A stretch of DNA of 64,000 nucleotides from Aricia agestis (lineage: Eukaryota > Arthropoda > Insecta > Lepidoptera > Lycaenidae), in the NCBI RefSeq assembly GCF_905147365.1, contig NC_056413.1, positions 3,736,501-3,800,500 on the forward strand, read 5' to 3'. Position 1 is the stretch's first letter; each line of letters begins with the position of its first letter. Position numbers and translations under genes: made by a program. Of the stretch, positions 55,501-63,294 are shown piece after piece. Below the pieces are notes generated by a model that ran no database searches, had not been told where the DNA came from, and saw only the letters and a list, made by a program, of their open reading frames with translations.

Positions 55501-56196
55501 TTGACATCTGGATCCCTGTGAGGAAGGTTTTTGAGGTTTACTGTATTGCTAATGTGATACCTGCTCAATTATAGACCAGTCGCAACAATGGACTATAGTC
55601 CAGGGGTTCCCAATCTTTTTCAGCCTGCGGTGCAGTTACACGTAAAATATTTTATCACGGCGCCCTACTCCACCTAGCTATTAGAAAAAGATACATAAAT
55701 AAACACATTTAATGATTATAGTTAGGTTAAGCAGGTAAATAGCAGGCCCAATCCCCTACCCTATTCCCTTCCCTACCCTTCCTTATTCCCTTCCCCTCCC
55801 ATCCCTACCCTCCCCTATTACCCTATTCCCTCTTAAAAGGCCGGCAACGCACCTGCAGCTCTTCTGATCCTGCGAGTGTCCATGGGCGACGGAAGTTGCT
55901 TTCCATCAGGTGACCCGTTTTCTCGTTTGCCCCTTATTTCATAAAAAAGCGCACAATTTGGGAACCCCTGCGTATAGTCCATTGTTGCGACTTACGAGCG
56001 TCCATGGGCGACGGTAGTTACTTATTAAAAAAACACTTTTAGAACGCGATTCTCACTTGGGACTTGGGAGGTCTTTTATAGTAGACGTAGTAAATTTGTA
56101 AGTAGAAATCGGAGGCATCAGTAATCTAGACTATTAAACTTACATTTTGGGATGTGGTAGAACGGTTTTTGATCGCTGCTTTGTGCTGATTTTCTT
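40513..56196 (-). CDS. Sugar-type gustatory receptor, gene C (first ATG exon not found)
   Basis: Ten minus-strand exons join in phase: 56196-56144, 55515-55377, 52208-52090, 50887-50711, 50222-50068, 49182-49060, 44880-44726, 43274-43112, 42344-42255, 40566-40513. They total 1228 nt, about 408 residues plus stop, against 430-480 usual, so one short 5' exon with the ATG is missing. Landmarks: RLMVICGQCVGLLPFVGVL (TM1), RRSFRYVYS (TM2 start), CIVFLRLASRWEHLM (TM3), VEHGLSIISTI (TM4), SFPWLFKLG, IIWSFSHLFIICISYFLSS (TM5), YWRDLREQYSG, ASFASNLFFVCLRLYHIL (TM6), AAYCTE, GDMVALSGLNFFYVTKELVLS and VAGTIVTYELVLLQFNG then stop (TM7). The TYELVL.QF end is the family hallmark. Two donors are weak (GTACCC at exon 5, GTGGGT at exon 7). 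The introns hold SINE, hAT, mariner, Penelope and Jockey sequences. Probably functional, as no stop or frameshift was seen; ligand unknown. Confidence 0.9.
40780..41000. mobile_element. MITE, TIR AAGGGTGAAGCCAAACGAGC, copy 1
   Basis: GGGTGAAGCCAAACGAG(C)G... and CTCTCGTTTGGCTTCATCCTT bound it; GACTCACAA / TTGTGAGT inside pair. Second copy at 51308-51690. Lies in the last intron of gene C. Confidence 0.8.
41195..41275. repeat. Poly-C run and (TA)n microsatellite
   Basis: A C run of about 16 near 41202, then a (TA)n tract near 41248. Confidence 0.8.
41543..41772 (-). mobile_element. Poly-A SINE, copy 6, 3' end missing
   Basis: Starts inside TTAAGAGGGAATAGGGTAAT and runs to GCATGGCTCCCCCAC; the poly-A part is absent. 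Confidence 0.82.
41960..42205. repeat. Unclassified repeat with GCCATCTAGTTGACGC motifs, copy 1
   Basis: CGCCATCTAGTTGACGCACAGG, CCATCTGCC..GCAGGTACTA and GATAAGGAACTTCGTTCC recur in order at 59338-59555. Confidence 0.7.
42255..42344 (-). CDS. Gr gene C exon (VALSG..FF motif)
   Basis: Acceptor CGTGTTTCAG|GTGGAG; donor CTATCC|GTAAGCAC; exactly 30 codons. It reads VERFIEQVHGDMVALSGLNF, then FYVTKELVLS. A tRNA-headed SINE ends about 50 bp upstream of the acceptor. Confidence 0.9.
42396..42741 (-). mobile_element. tRNA-headed SINE in gene C, near exon 9 acceptor
   Basis: The minus strand starts at 42741 with GCCTCCGTGGTCTAGTGGTT and ends at ...CCGGTGTGGGGAGTATTA. Flanked by TCTAATGTAA on both sides. 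Confidence 0.88.
43112..43274 (-). CDS. Gr gene C exon (loop before TM7)
   Basis: Acceptor CTTTTTTCAG|AATATT; donor ACTGAG|GTACACTT; 163 nt. It reads FGGHETLVYLLFSLAFVVLR, FLAVSLVAARVHAASL and PSAAYCTE. It corresponds to gene B exon 7. Confidence 0.86.
44083..44156. repeat. Perfect 30-31 bp hairpin in gene C intron
   Basis: Arms 44084-44113 and 44126-44155 (key piece CTTAAGCCGGCTGTACACAT) with loop TTGCGTAGGCCA. Confidence 0.9.
44216..44713 (+). mobile_element. Poly-A SINE, copy 7, split by a hAT MITE
   Basis: TATTCCCTCTTAAATGGCCGGCAAT is interrupted at 44241 and resumes at 44601 with CCGGCAATACATCTG..., ending in poly-A 12 bp from the gene C exon 7 donor. Confidence 0.85.
44242..44600. mobile_element. 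hAT-like MITE with 8-bp target duplication
   Basis: Begins CAGCGCTGCCAGATT and ends GTCTGGCAACACTG (imperfect inverted ends CAG.G.TGCCAGA). CCGGCAAT is duplicated at 44234-44241 and 44601-44608; 8-bp duplication and CAG ends are typical of hAT. 359 bp, non-coding. Confidence 0.88.
44726..44880 (-). CDS. Gr gene C exon (TM6)
   Basis: Acceptor TTTTAACCCTAG|TATCTG; donor CTGGC|GTGGGT in phase 2; 155 nt. It reads YLPSTYWRDLREQYSGATRL, then VFASFASNLFFVCLRLYHIL. The poly-A end of a SINE lies 12 bp beyond the donor. Confidence 0.88.
45160..45660 (+). repeat. Unclassified retroelement 3' end
   Basis: Reads HMAGRFDTERYLFNTLETPP and SLSDPSPPSQCHNI with an upstream stop; followed by CGGACCTACTGGCCGCCAC and AT-rich tails. 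Looks like a decayed LINE tail; family not identified. Confidence 0.4.
46440..47042 (+). repeat. Tandem array of about 128-bp RTE-tail units (four or more)
   Basis: GGGAACCGTACATTTTTTCGGG recurs near 46497, 46625, 46754 and 46883, each followed by AAAAGTATCCTATGTCC and ATCTCCATACCAAATTTCA. The array ends with (CAGA)n and TTCGCATTTATAATATTAG. Confidence 0.85.
47128..47408 (+). pseudogene. Mariner transposase C-terminal remnant
   Basis: Reads FWPELDDMDLDSM then NGATSHTAHVTIDLLKSKF, a mariner signature in which the catalytic DGAT aspartate is N. Further on PVD-stop-PPRSCD replaces the usual PVNWPPRSCD. After a frame change it ends YVKSLDKPTTLEQLRAKIKR and stop. Clearly inactive. Confidence 0.85.
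47884..48255. mobile_element. Partial copy of the AGACATCGGATTA element
   Basis: TAGACATCGGATTATATGCACGATCAAAG matches the right end of 8227-9052 in reverse. The GC-rich part with GGCGGCGCCCC resembles its GGCGCCC interior. Confidence 0.65.
48449..48872. mobile_element. MITE made of degenerate CAACCACA repeats
   Basis: Termini GCCAACCCACAAGTACCACA and TGTGGTACGTGTGGGTTGGC. The interior repeats ACCACATCGCAACCACA in both orientations. Overlapping ORFs here are low-complexity artefacts. Confidence 0.78.
49060..49182 (-). CDS. Gr gene C exon (TM5)
   Basis: Acceptor ACATTTTCAG|GCACTA; donor GGCCAA|GTAAGTAA; exactly 41 codons. It reads ALNVLSTIIWSFSHLFIICI, then SYFLSSILEQINKKIKANEG. Confidence 0.85.
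49215..49432. mobile_element. Possible MITE, imperfect ends
   Basis: GTGCTCCCTCGCCAGGAGCATTCGC and GCGAATGATCCCGGTGAGCCC are imperfect complements; GTAATGTAAC/GTTACATTAC pairs inside. Confidence 0.45.
49812..50050 (+). repeat. Interspersed repeat GAGCTTTTGCCCGCGG, copy 3
   Basis: Ends TTTTATATATATAGATAGAT only about 17 bp from the edge of the gene C VEH exon at 50068. Confidence 0.75.
50068..50222 (-). CDS. Gr gene C exon (VEH motif to TM5 start)
   Basis: Acceptor CACTTTTTCAG|TGGAGC; weak donor CCG|GTACCC; 155 nt. It reads VEHGLSIISTISDISDCYPP, then VEQSFPWLFKLGVTYNILLG. Joining at LP|ALNVLS restores the SFPW...Y..W.F pattern of sugar receptors, which supports this donor. Confidence 0.8.
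50503..50646. mobile_element. Fold-back MITE, GGCCGGTATAAATAGT termini
   Basis: GGCCAGTATAAATAGT...GGTCTCAAGACACGG..CTCTGTGATTGGT is mirrored after the loop. A solo arm lies at 1866-1960. Confidence 0.82.
50711..50887 (-). CDS. Gr gene C exon (TM3 to TM4)
   Basis: Acceptor GTTTAATTTTAG|GTTATT; donor CTGG|GTATGTAC; 177 nt. It reads YFSFYASTCLTCIVFLRLAS, RWEHLMKQ, then CNCATVLLLSTGL. A poly-A SINE starts about 23 bp upstream of the acceptor. Confidence 0.86.
50911..51238 (+). mobile_element. Poly-A SINE, copy 8 (gene C, next to exon 4 acceptor)
   Basis: Full head to poly-A. Its start lies 23 bp from the acceptor of the TM3 exon of gene C, oriented opposite to the gene. Confidence 0.85.
51308..51690. 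mobile_element. MITE GGGTGAAGCCAAACGAGC, copy 2, with nested MITE
   Basis: Matches 40780-41000 but is interrupted at about 51395-51605 by an insert with ends GGGGCTAAAATGGTCGC and GACCATTTTAGCTCCCC. Confidence 0.75.
52090..52208 (-). CDS. Gr gene C exon (TM2)
   Basis: Acceptor AATATTACCAG|GTACAA; donor ATTG|GTGAGACC; 119 nt. It reads YNRRSFRYVYSCGMCLAQSA, then ALALSLYQLLRNSISVNKI. Together with the TM1 exon it restores the R-x-x-R-S-F-R linker typical of sugar receptors. Confidence 0.85.
52502..52800 (+). mobile_element. Second tRNA-headed SINE family
   Basis: GCGTCCGTGGCCTAATGGGT (A-box-like) and GGTTCGATCCCGGG (B box) head a body ending GAAAATACTGTATAAATCAT. A fragment in reverse lies at 13812-13905. 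Not a usable tRNA. Confidence 0.82.
52865..53150 (+). pseudogene. Penelope-like element GIY-YIG C-terminal remnant
   Basis: Reads NTKSAICEHTLDQPRHYIRF, DKPQVLAKKARYRPRMIREA, IEIKKHPNFNRQNGW and LPSSWDPV. The E-H...R.REA.EI.K..NFNR..GW order is typical of the GIY-YIG end of Penelope elements. It is 5'-truncated and lies in gene C intron 3. Confidence 0.75.
53935..54312 (+). repeat. RTE-type tail (TCTCAGGAACTACTGG)
   Basis: AATCTCAGGAACTACTGGTC..., CGCGAACTACTGGATGAATT and a CGTCTAGTTAG end; same family as 12395-12755. Confidence 0.65.
54540..55350 (+). pseudogene. Jockey-type reverse transcriptase remnant in gene C
   Basis: Pieces in several frames: GSLAHDAKYKDDLLCKLFAS, SNSTLDD, KSSGPDG.SPIVLKKCA, PIPKKGDCSNPSNYKPIAKT, AVSLDIMKAFDRVWLKELLS, and CYADDSTG after a deletion that removed the PQG block. 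Multiple stops and frameshifts. It ends about 30 bp from the donor of the TM1 exon. Confidence 0.85.
55377..55515 (-). CDS. Gr gene C exon (TM1)
   Basis: Acceptor TTCCTCACAG|GGATCC; donor ATCAG|GTTAAA in phase 2; 139 nt. It reads VFQASMRLMVICGQCVGLLP, then FVGVLEKDVDKIR. Same phase and position as exon 1 of gene A. A Jockey RT remnant ends about 30 bp beyond the donor. Confidence 0.82.
55744..55948 (+). mobile_element. Poly-A SINE, copy 9, 5'-truncated
   Basis: Starts in GGCCCAATCCCCTACC and ends CTTATTTCATAAAAAA. Flanked by two GCGCACAATTTGG/AACCCCTGCGT-type repeat pieces. Confidence 0.82.
56144..56196 (-). CDS. Gr gene C exon (N-terminal linker)
   Basis: Acceptor TTTATTTGCAG|AAGAAA; donor AAAAT|GTAAGTTT; 53 nt. 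It reads RKSAQSSDQKPFYHIPK and completes W with the next exon. Assigned by phase and splice motifs only; it enters with two bases missing, so an ATG exon lies further right. Confidence 0.6.
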
Positions 56197-56290
56197 CTGC
56201 AAATAAAACAATGAGATATATTCTAGATACATTTTATTCACGGCAATAATGTTTTATTATTTACAGATGCAACGCTGGTTTTATTCAGGT

Positions 56291-56480
56291 AATCATTTAC
56301 GCCTCGGCCTGCGCTTGCAATCGCTTGAGGAAGGACTCCTTCTTCTGCTTTATCCTGTTGCAGAGAGGAAGAACAGGATAAAGCAGAAGAAGGAGTCCTT
56401 CCTCAAGCGATTGCAAGCGCAGGCCGAGGCGTAAATGATTGCCTCTAAGCTTTGTTATTTTAAATAGACTTCTAATAAAA
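56291..56480 (+). pseudogene. Ribosomal protein uL18 (RpL5)-like 3' end inside a perfect inverted repeat
   Basis: The right arm reads AERKNRIKQKKESFLKRLQA QAEA then TAA at 56432-56434, and AATAAA at 56474. It resembles the C-terminus of ribosomal protein L5 (pattern QKK.SFL...QA.A). The left arm 56291-56359 is the exact 69-bp complement of 56372-56440, with a 12-nt loop. Only the C-terminus is present, so it is a fragment. RpL5 identity is inferred from memory of the family end. Confidence 0.55.
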
Positions 56481-56499
56481 GAGGAGGTTCTTAGTATTC

Positions 56500-58510
56500 A
56501 ACTCTGTCATTTATTGTTTGCGTTTTATAATTATAAGCACTTGGTATGAAATTTTAAATTTTCGCGTTGCATTATAATTAAAACTTACTATTCGGTTTCC
56601 TAACGAATAAGTCGCGTTAAGTCCTGATTAATAAGTTTGTCACTTGGTAAACAGAACGCTTCCATTTTACTGCTGCGTAATGTTCTAGTGCCCAAGTGTG
56701 TGTGAAATTACACCAGTTTGTCTTGTTTCAATGATTGTCAGAGTCACAGAAACCGATGTAAAAAGGCATTGACTATCAAAGTGAACATTGGACAGGGTAC
56801 ATTGTGATAATATTATGAATATTCATACCTCGGTAATACATTGACGAATTCCAACTCCCTGTAGAGGTCGGAATCTAAAAATTGATTAAGCAGATTTGCA
56901 TTAAAATGAATTAATTGGCAAAATCATAAATTCATTGATTTTGAGGTCAGTAGCCAGCTTTAAATCTCGAGGGATTAGTTTAAAAATTCAATAATTATAC
57001 ACACTTTTCTTGCATTTATTAGGGCAAGCGAAGCGAGCCCCGGTATATCCCACAACCTGAGCACTTTTGTGGTACACTGTGCGGAAAAACTATCACGCCT
57101 ATTGATTTGTACTTTAACATACATAGTAATTTTTATTTATAAGTATCATGTAGATGTGTTATCATTGGTCAAGCATGGTTTGGTTCCTATTAAAATATAT
57201 AAAAAAAAACTACCTTAAAGAGCAGCAGAAAAACGCGAGTCCTCACAAAGCTCGACTTTTAGCTAGTTTACTAATACGAGTACAAAGTTCTGCTACTCTT
57301 TGTCTAGAGTCTATGATTCTAGCTTTTCGGGATCGACAGAAAAAGTAGGTAAGGGGGTAATTTTCAATCGCGAAGTACAAAAACCATACATAATCTCATG
57401 TTATACAAAAAATATTTACGTTTTATTCCCTCCTTAACTTCAATGGCGATAGCCATCGCTGAACTGACACTGATTTTGTGATGAATAATGTACGCGTGAG
57501 TCAATATAAAGCACTCAATAAAAATTATAACCTTTTTGTGGATTGGGGTGCGATCGAACTTAACTATTTGTAACTACGCATTGCTTTTATAATTTGTATG
57601 CCCTTACCCGCAAATCTGTCCTGATAATGATAATAGCCGAATTTGTTTTCCGTATTCGGACATCCTTTGATAGGCGCGGTTCGGGACTGTGCTCTGTATG
57701 GTATGCTAAAACACGTTATTGGTAGGAATCTAAAAATATATTTTGGCAGATTGTCAGGTCCACAGGATAATCGATAAGCACACAAAATTGTACACACCAG
57801 CAGCTGCTGTTTTGAAGAAGTTTGCCAACAAACACCGCGATACGAGAATTTTTGAATGCTTATTTTAGGCCTTTTCTCAGCCGTTTACAGCGATAGGCTG
57901 ATGATAATATTATAGATACTATCCTGACCAAAAAAAAAACAAAGGAAAACTGACAACTGCATCCAAGATTAACCAACTTGTCACTTAATCGCAGCCTGCA
58001 AGGGAATTGATAGTGTATGAATATGAAATTCACTGACAGCCTTCTGAACTAACTTGGAGATTGCGAATTAATACTTGGGACATAGTTGGAATATGCAGAA
58101 GTTACGTATGTGGTTATTAGCTGAAGTTACAGTCTGTCAAGAAAGTCATGACAGGCGGGTAAAAATTTAAATAAAATAAAAAATATGAGAACTTTATTAA
58201 TTCGAGATAAAAATATGCAAGGTGACAATATTTAAAATGTAATAAGCGTTCTCTGTGAAAATTGTGGTGAAATTACACAGAAAATAATACACCTTTTAAG
58301 CGTGATTCCGTATAGAAAATGTCATGCCTTTCTTGACAGGCTGAGTTTGAAGAAAATAATTACTACTTAGTATTATTAGTTATTTTTTTTTAATTGTACT
58401 TAATATTACAATATTTACTTAACGTACTACAAAAATAGCTACATAATATTTTGTTTTCAATTGTGTCTGTTGCTTATTTAAATAGTTATTATTTTAGCTT
58501 ATACCTAATA
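56500..58510. other. No gene seen
   Basis: AT-rich with scattered repeat ends. The gene C first exon is expected somewhere right of 56.2 kb but no ATG exon with the right phase was recognised. Confidence 0.4.
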
Positions 58511-58511
58511 A

Positions 58512-58692
58512 CTAGAGATCGCCCAATGGCCAAAATTCGATCTTAGTTTCAACGACATTAGGACTAAGTCTACGTTTAATTTGTAAAAAAATATTGACTT
58601 TATCATATTATTTTTTTCGACTCTCGTCTCTGGGACTCAGCTGATCTCAGACTGGCCGTGTAAGCATTGTCTAATAGTATCTAAGATTCAAT
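58512..58692. repeat. Unclassified 190-bp repeat, copy 2
   Basis: Near-identical to 10805-10995 from CTAGAGATCGCCCAATGG to AATAGTATCTA(G/A)GATTC. Confidence 0.75.
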
Positions 58693-59337
58693 AAATAATA
58701 TTGGTCGCCCCTTTTATAGATTGGTAGCGAAAATGTGATAAAGTTGTTGTGCCATAATATTATACCTACGTTATTTTTCGTTATGAAGATATAGAACATA
58801 AATGTTACTAAAACAAAAACCGATTTTGTTATAATTTTCCATAAAAGTTGTGAATGATATGAATAGAGCCTTATATTCAACGTTCAAGTTTTGAGGTATT
58901 TGTTGACAAGGCAATCTTATTAACAAGTTATGAACTGATCTCATCAATCATCATCGAGGACTCTCCCATAGAGTTATGACTTATGAATTCGTAGATCTGC
59001 CGTAAAACCCATAAATAAATGTAACTTTAAATATATTACGAAATAGGTTTTGGTTACAATTATTATACGGAGTTAAGCTTTGTTCTATAATGGCTACAAA
59101 TTAAAATTTCCAGGAAAACGACTGTCTAAAAGCAAAACATCTAGCCCGTTTGGGTGTGCAATGTGCATTATAATATGTATAAAACTAATCATATTTTATT
59201 GTAAAATACGAGAATACGACAAGGATCTACAAAAAAAAACTTGAGAGGTGTCAAGTGTCAAGGGACACCCGAATGGAAAAGTTATTCATTTATGTTCAAA
59301 AAACCTGTATACTGTATATTATACCATTAAAAAAAAA

Positions 59338-59560
59338 TGCCATCTATTGACGCCCAAGAATACTAACAACGCGTCGCCGTTTATTTAAAAAAAACGACAT
59401 CTAGTTGACGCACAGGGATACTTACTATCAACGCCATCTGCCTCTAACATGCAGGTACTAATAAAAAAGTGTTGAGGTCAAATCAAGGTCAAATGTCGTT
59501 CTGTCTAGCCTTCAGATTTATTACGCCGAACGCGGGATAAGGAACTTAGTTCCAACAACA
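59338..59560. repeat. Unclassified repeat with GACATCTAGTTGACGC, copy 2
   Basis: Same order of blocks as 41960-42205, diverged. Confidence 0.65.
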
Positions 59561-60737
59561 AGTTTGCTCGACACATCTATAACTTTCCAAATCTGCGTAG
59601 ATTCAGTTAGTGTTCGATGTTCGAAGTTGTCAACTTAAACTTCGAACCTCAATACTTTGAGGTTCGCGAGAACTTCGAAGCTGTAAACTGCAGTTTATAA
59701 ACTGTAGATTGTATTGTTTTAATATCTGTTGAGTTGCTGTCTAGTCTTGTAAGACGCTCCTAGTTGCAGTTAAGCATTCGTGTACTAACTTACAAAAAAA
59801 TATGTATTGAGTTATGAATGCAGGATGATCTTATGTTCTTTAGATCATACTTATATAGAACAATAATTTAGCGTTATTCAGGTTAAAATAAAAAGGTTTT
59901 CATATTTCAGTTCAACATCAGCGGAACCTGCTCATACAAATATATCCATTTCGCAGAGCGAGCTCATTTTTTGATAAAAATGTTTGTGTTTAACAATTAT
60001 CTTAAAAACACTTTAGTAAAATTAGAAAGTGTATAGTAGTTTATTTTTCAGAATAGCCCAATTTTTAAAATGAATTTCACTAAATTCACTGTTTCAGCAC
60101 CCGTAGCAATATTATTATAAACTAGCTGTTGACCGCGACTTCATCCGCGTCAGGAAATGTGATAACAAAGATAGAAAATTTTTCCCTTTTTACGGTTCCT
60201 TACCCAAATACTCCAAAGAGTAGAAACGGGGCCCTATTGTAAGGACTTGCAGCCTTGTTTGTCCGTCTATTTTGTGTCTGTCTGTCCGTTAACACTTCAA
60301 GCTCATGAAGCTGAACCGAGTTTGATGAAATTTCTAAATATTACGATTTTACACGAAAATAAAAATCCACATTTAGAGAGGCAATAGCTGGTTTATTGCT
60401 GAACGAAATCAACTTATTTGTTTGCAAAACAGGGTTAGATTTTTATAATAATTATAATACTTCAAGTAGATTAGCAAATAACCCTTTTTATTTGCTCAAA
60501 TTGGCTAAAGACCCACGTTACTCGTTAGTTAATACCCGGTTTACCAATTCTATAATACTCATAGGGTCTTATTCGAGGCACACAACCATTACAGACCACA
60601 AACCGTTCGGATAATCCCTCTTGTGACATGGGTTATGCGACATGTCACAGTTAACACCCCGCTCATACGTACACGACTTTTAAGACACATACAGCAGCTT
60701 TAATATTATAAATTATAATTATTTGTATAGTTAAAAA

Positions 60738-60935
60738 TATATTTTAGGTGAGACCAGCGGTCATTGGCCGTTTTAGTCTAGGAGCTACATGAAAAATGTC
60801 CGCAACGTATTCTGTTAACTTAAGAAAAAAAATGAACTCTTATAAAGACACAGACTATCATAGATTTATCGAAAAACCTCTTGGTAACACTCAGAATAAT
60901 AAAATTCAACTATTTATTAGTTCGAAGTGATATGA
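60738..60935. mobile_element. Left part of outer element (22.9 kb family), split by Jockey
   Basis: AGGTGAGACCAGCGGTCATTGG...CTTGGTAACAC...GTTCGAAGTGAT matches 22932-23105 and resumes at about 62752 with CCTCATACTCAGTCGACATC. Confidence 0.75.
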
Positions 60936-60939
60936 ATGG

Positions 60940-62525
60940 ATGAATGAATGAAAAATATTTATTTCTAAGTAGGTTAACAAAGTTAACACTTATAGAACGT
61001 CGTGTCTACATGAGGCCTACCACCGGTTCGGGAACTACCCCGCCGAGAAGAACCGGCGTAAGAAACTCGCACGGGGCCACCTTTTATCAAAAAGGTGGAA
61101 AATAACAATAATAGCTTAAGTTAAATTACACTAAGTATGTAAAAATGTAGTGGCATTAATTATAATTATTATAGAAGCGACCTATGGTTTGTCAGCTTAT
61201 TTTTCCCAAGGTGTGCTGTCATTGAGAAAATCAGTTATCTTATAATAAGCTTTAGCACACAAACGTTCTATAACAACTTTTTTAAATTAATTAATTGAAA
61301 GATTTTGGACGTTTTCTGGGATTTTATTGTATAGGCATATACATTGACCTTTGAAAGATTTGTTTACTTTGCTCAGCCTGGTTATTGGTATTATATCTAG
61401 CTTGTGCTTATTCCTAGTGTTCCTGCAGTGAATGTCACTTTTCATTTTAAAATTAATTACATTTTTTTTTTCACGTATAGCACATTGTCCAAAATGTATT
61501 GAGAGATTACGGTTAACATTCTTATTTCTTTAAACTTTTCTCTGAGAGACTCAAAGGATGACATTTTATAAATGGATCGTATAGCCCGCTTCTGCAGCAC
61601 AAATATTGTGTTAATATTAGCAGCACTTCCCCATAATAGAATGCTGTAAGACATTCTACTATGAAAATAACTATAATAAACTAATTTCGCCGCATCTTCG
61701 TAACAAATTTCTCTAATTTTTCTGACTGCATATGCTGCGGAACTGAGCTTATCAGCCAGTTTGGCAATATGAGGACTGCAGTTTGTAATCAAGTGTTACT
61801 CCCAAAAATACAGTATTGTCAACAAGATTCATTTTCTCATCATTTAATAGCAAATTGGTTTGCACTTGCTTAACATTTGGCAAGGTAAATCTTAAACATT
61901 TCGTTTTATTAGAATTTAAAAGTAAGTTATTTACATTAAACCAATATACTATTTTTGAGAGAGCACAATTTACCTCGTTCGATTTACGAATAATTCGACT
62001 GTTGTCGCTTCACCTTAAAAATAAGTGAAGTGTCATCAGCAAAAAGTGCTATCTCGTTATTATTGCCCATAACTAGATAAGGTAAGTCATTTATATAGAT
62101 AAGAAAAAGAAACGGACCCAAAATGGATCCCTGTGGGACACCTAATTCTATTTTGGCCCCAGTGGACCTTTTACTATTGACTTCAACCCTTTGAGTCCTG
62201 TTCCTCAAATAAGATGTCAAAAGGTTGAGTGCCGAGTCCCTTACGCCATAGTGGTGCAATTTCCTGATCAATGTAGCATGATCAACACAATGAAATGCCT
62301 TGGAGAGGTCGCAAAATACACCTAATGCATCTCGCGACTCCTCTCAGGCTTCAAATATACTACAAAAAAGACCTATACCAGCATCCGTAGTGGAACGACC
62401 CTTAGTAAAACCGTATTGATTATTATGCAATAAGTTATTAGAGTTAAAATGTACTAACAATTGTTTTAAAATTATTTTTTTCAAATATTTTACTAAAAGT
62501 CGGTAGAATAGATATAGGTCTATAA
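60940..62525 (-). pseudogene. Jockey-clade LINE remnant (reverse transcriptase)
   Basis: Minus strand: LSKAFHCVDHATLIRKLHHY, NRTQRVEVNSKRSTGAKIEL, GVPQGSILGPFLFLIYINDL and ALFADDTSLIF (RT catalytic FADD). Downstream AVRKIREICYEDAAKLVYYS and LLWGSA. A frameshift lies near 62000 and another near 61790. The 3' end at about 60945 is the usual TTTTCATTCATTC repeat. Confidence 0.87.
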
Positions 62526-62527
62526 TT

Positions 62528-62690
62528 TGCCGGATTAGGTGCCTTACTCCCGAAACTGATATCGATTTTGATTTTCGATTTCAACGGTTTTTTGACATTT
62601 TTTAGACATATTTTAGATGGCTAAAGTGTCAAAAAACCGTTGAAATCGCAAATCGAAATCGATATCAGTTTCGGGAGTAAGGCACCTGAT
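62528..62690. repeat. Long inverted repeat (about 62-bp arms)
   Basis: AGGTGCCTTACTCCCGAAAC..TCAACGGTTTTTTGACA is mirrored by TGTCAAAAAACCGTTGAAAT..GTTTCGGGAGTAAGGCACCT. Confidence 0.85.
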
Positions 62691-62987
62691 TTAATTCCGG
62701 CTTTGAATATAATATACTTAATAATATATAATGTAATATACGTCTTCAGTCCTCATACTCAGTCGACATCGAGTATGAAAAATACGATAATACACCCTTA
62801 TTAAAACTAGAAACATCTGTCACTTTATTGTTAATCACGGTTTGTATGGAAAAATATGAAATGTGACAAATTTTTTGACAGGGGATCAATGACCGCTACG
62901 GAAAAAATTCAGCGATTGGAGAATTAACATAGAAAATGATTATTATTAAACGGATGGCAGGCCAAAGTTGGTTCGTCATCTGCCTAT

Positions 62988-63294
62988 GACTATAAAGTTA
63001 GTATACCTAGCGGAATAGAGAAACAAAGGCCTGAGCAAGAGAGATGTCACTATCAGTAACACTGCGTGGTAAAAAGAGACGTGTGATACATGACAGCAGC
63101 ACTCTTTTTTGACGTCCAGTAGACACGTGCCGCACTTTGACAATTTAATCTCATAGAAATCATGTTCAATCATGCTTGTGTTAGTGTAAACGTACACATA
63201 TTTTTACACACAGATGAAACCAATTTCGGTTTCGTTTGACAGCTCGAAATTGTTGCTATATTCCGCTAGGACCTAGGTATATTAACTTTATGCC
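62988..63294. mobile_element. MITE, TIR AAAGTTA(A/G)TATACCTAGCGG, copy 3
   Basis: ATAAAGTTAGTATACCTAGC and GGTATATTAACTTTATG bound it; reverse orientation of 22074-22362. Confidence 0.8.

Noticed and set aside
56249..56434. Plus-strand 61-codon ORF as a gene
   Set aside because: The first half is the inverted complement of the second; only the RpL5-like tail has meaning.
57564..57797. Minus ORF of 77 codons as the missing first exon of gene C
   Set aside because: No phase-compatible donor and no Gr-like N-terminus was seen.
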